From Flavobacteriaceae bacterium (GTDB lineage: Bacteria; Bacteroidota; Bacteroidia; Flavobacteriales; Flavobacteriaceae): DNA of 7,567 bases. Below are positions 6,594 through 7,567 of this stretch, in pieces; positions within the stretch are counted from its first letter, which is position 1, and each line of letters starts with the position of its first letter. Where the stretch lies: positions 1 to 7,567 of the forward strand of contig JAESTN010000263.1 of assembly GCA_016763595.1 (NCBI GenBank). Direction: 5' to 3'. The translations under genes and the position numbers were made by a program. Under the pieces are notes generated by a model that was not told where the DNA came from, did no database searches, and saw only the letters and a list, made by a program, of their open reading frames with translations.

Positions 6594-6610
6594 GTACAGA
6601 TTAAAAGCAA

Positions 6611-7567
6611 ATGAATAGGCGTAAAATTATATTTAAAAATGTGTCTTTGGGTGTGTTTTACAAAGCATTAAACCTGCTTGCTGTTTTCACAACAATTCCA
6701 TTATTATTAAATTACTTAGATATTGAACAATATGGGGTTTGGGTTACTATTTTTTCTATTGTAAATATTGTTTTTTTTGTAGATGCCGGAATCGGTAATG
6801 GATTAAAAACAAAACTTTCAGAAGCCCTTAGTTTACAGGATTATAGTTTGGCTAAAACCTATATATCTACTGCATATTTGTTTATTTCAGTAATAGCTTT
6901 AGTTGTATTATTGATTGGTGCAATTTTTTTATTTACGATTGATTGGCAAGGACTATTTAATACCTCTATTAAAAACGAAGAGCTAATAGTTGTCTTAGGG
7001 TTAATATTAGGAATGGTAGTTATTAGCTTTGTTTTAAACATATTTAAATCATTTTATTACGCTGCGCAACAATCTTCAAAAGTTGAATTAGCCCTGTTAA
7101 TTTATCAACTATTAGTTTTAGGTGCTGTATTTATTTTGCTCCAATATTTTACAAGGAACTTACTGTACGTTGCTTTAGTATATGGAATTTCAAATATTAG
7201 TATTGGTATATTATTTACAATCATCTTTTTTAGGAAAAACAAAAATATTAGGCCATCTATAGAGTATTTTAAAAAAGAAAAAGTAAATGATTTGTTGGGG
7301 TTAAGCTTGGCTTTCTTTTGTATTCAATTATGTATGATTGTTATCTTTACAACTGATAACTTAATCATAACAAACTTAATAGGGCCTGAAGAAGTTACAA
7401 ATTATGATATAGTATATAAACTCTTTCAAGTGGTAATTACTATATCAGTTATAGCTCAAGACCCATTTTGGGCGTTATATACAGATGCCTATCAAAAGAA
7501 AGATTATAAATGGATTAAACAGACATTAAATAGATTAAATAAGTTGTTTTTTATATTTGTTTTTATC
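6611..7567 (+). CDS. Wzx-type polysaccharide flippase, MOP superfamily (3' partial)
   Basis: This is the first 319 codons of an inner-membrane flippase that moves lipid-linked oligosaccharide units to the periplasmic face. The frame is open to the last base, so the C-terminus lies outside the window. An in-frame TAA at 6602-6604 makes the ATG at 6611 the first possible start. The N-terminus is diagnostic: TTIPLLLNYLDIEQYGVWV is followed about 20 residues later by DAGIGNGLKTKLSEAL, matching the YG(I/V)W and (D/N).G(L/I)GNGLR.KL pattern of Bacteroidota polysaccharide-synthesis membrane proteins. Repeated hydrophobic segments of about 20 residues continue to the end, with charged loops such as RKNKNIRPS and QKKDYKW. 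Together with the upstream Wzz-like gene it marks a Wzx/Wzy-type polysaccharide locus that probably continues downstream. No Shine-Dalgarno site is visible. Confidence 0.88.
   Translation, partial: MNRRKIIFKNVSLGVFYKALNLLAVFTTIPLLLNYLDIEQYGVWVTIFSIVNIVFFVDAGIGNGLKTKLSEALSLQDYSLAKTYISTAYLFISVIALVVLLIGAIFLFTIDWQGLFNTSIKNEELIVVLGLILGMVVISFVLNIFKSFYYAAQQSSKVELALLIYQLLVLGAVFILLQYFTRNLLYVALVYGISNISIGILFTIIFFRKNKNIRPSIEYFKKEKVNDLLGLSLAFFCIQLCMIVIFTTDNLIITNLIGPEEVTNYDIVYKLFQVVITISVIAQDPFWALYTDAYQKKDYKWIKQTLNRLNKLFFIFVFI

Noticed and set aside
6859..7041. Minus-strand open frame of 60 codons
   Set aside because: It is antisense to the flippase gene, which runs open through this region with a clear family match.

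Overview
The window looks like chromosomal DNA from a marine-type member of the Bacteroidota, most likely class Flavobacteriia. It is AT-rich with lysine- and asparagine-rich proteins. Promoter-like TAnnTTTG boxes (the Bacteroidota -7 consensus) precede genes, and strong Shine-Dalgarno sites are scarce. rnpA sits next to an S41 protease gene, an order I recall from Flavobacteriia. All seven protein genes read on the + strand and are tightly packed. The first and last are cut by the window edges.

Positions 1-1627 hold a two-gene guanidino-compound module. It consists of the C-terminal half of an AdiC-like APC amino-acid transporter, then a Cys-His-Glu/Asp guanidino-group hydrolase or amidinotransferase joined to it by an ATGA stop/start overlap. 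The likely logic is uptake (or exchange) of arginine or a methylated arginine followed by hydrolysis. The exact substrate cannot be read from sequence.

Positions 1635-3686 hold rnpA (RNase P protein) and an overlapping gene for a membrane-anchored C-terminal processing protease (PDZ plus S41, with S289/K314 as the apparent dyad). A promoter-like element ends five bases before the rnpA ATG, which suggests a leaderless mRNA. A perfect 25-bp palindrome lies in the protease gene's C-terminal extension.

Positions 3701-5400 hold a separately promoted gene for a 554-residue protein. I do not recognise its N-terminal two thirds. Its C-terminal third carries the signature motifs of the nucleoside phosphorylase/AMP nucleosidase fold. 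This is the most interesting gene in the window.

Positions 5431-7567 look like the edge of a surface-polysaccharide locus: a Wzz-like chain-length regulator, a 139-bp gap with a perfect 13-bp hairpin, a possible promoter and an 18-codon mini-ORF, then the first 319 codons of a Wzx-type flippase that runs off the window. No tRNA, rRNA, CRISPR array, insertion sequence or phage gene was seen. No gene-free stretch exceeds 300 bases.
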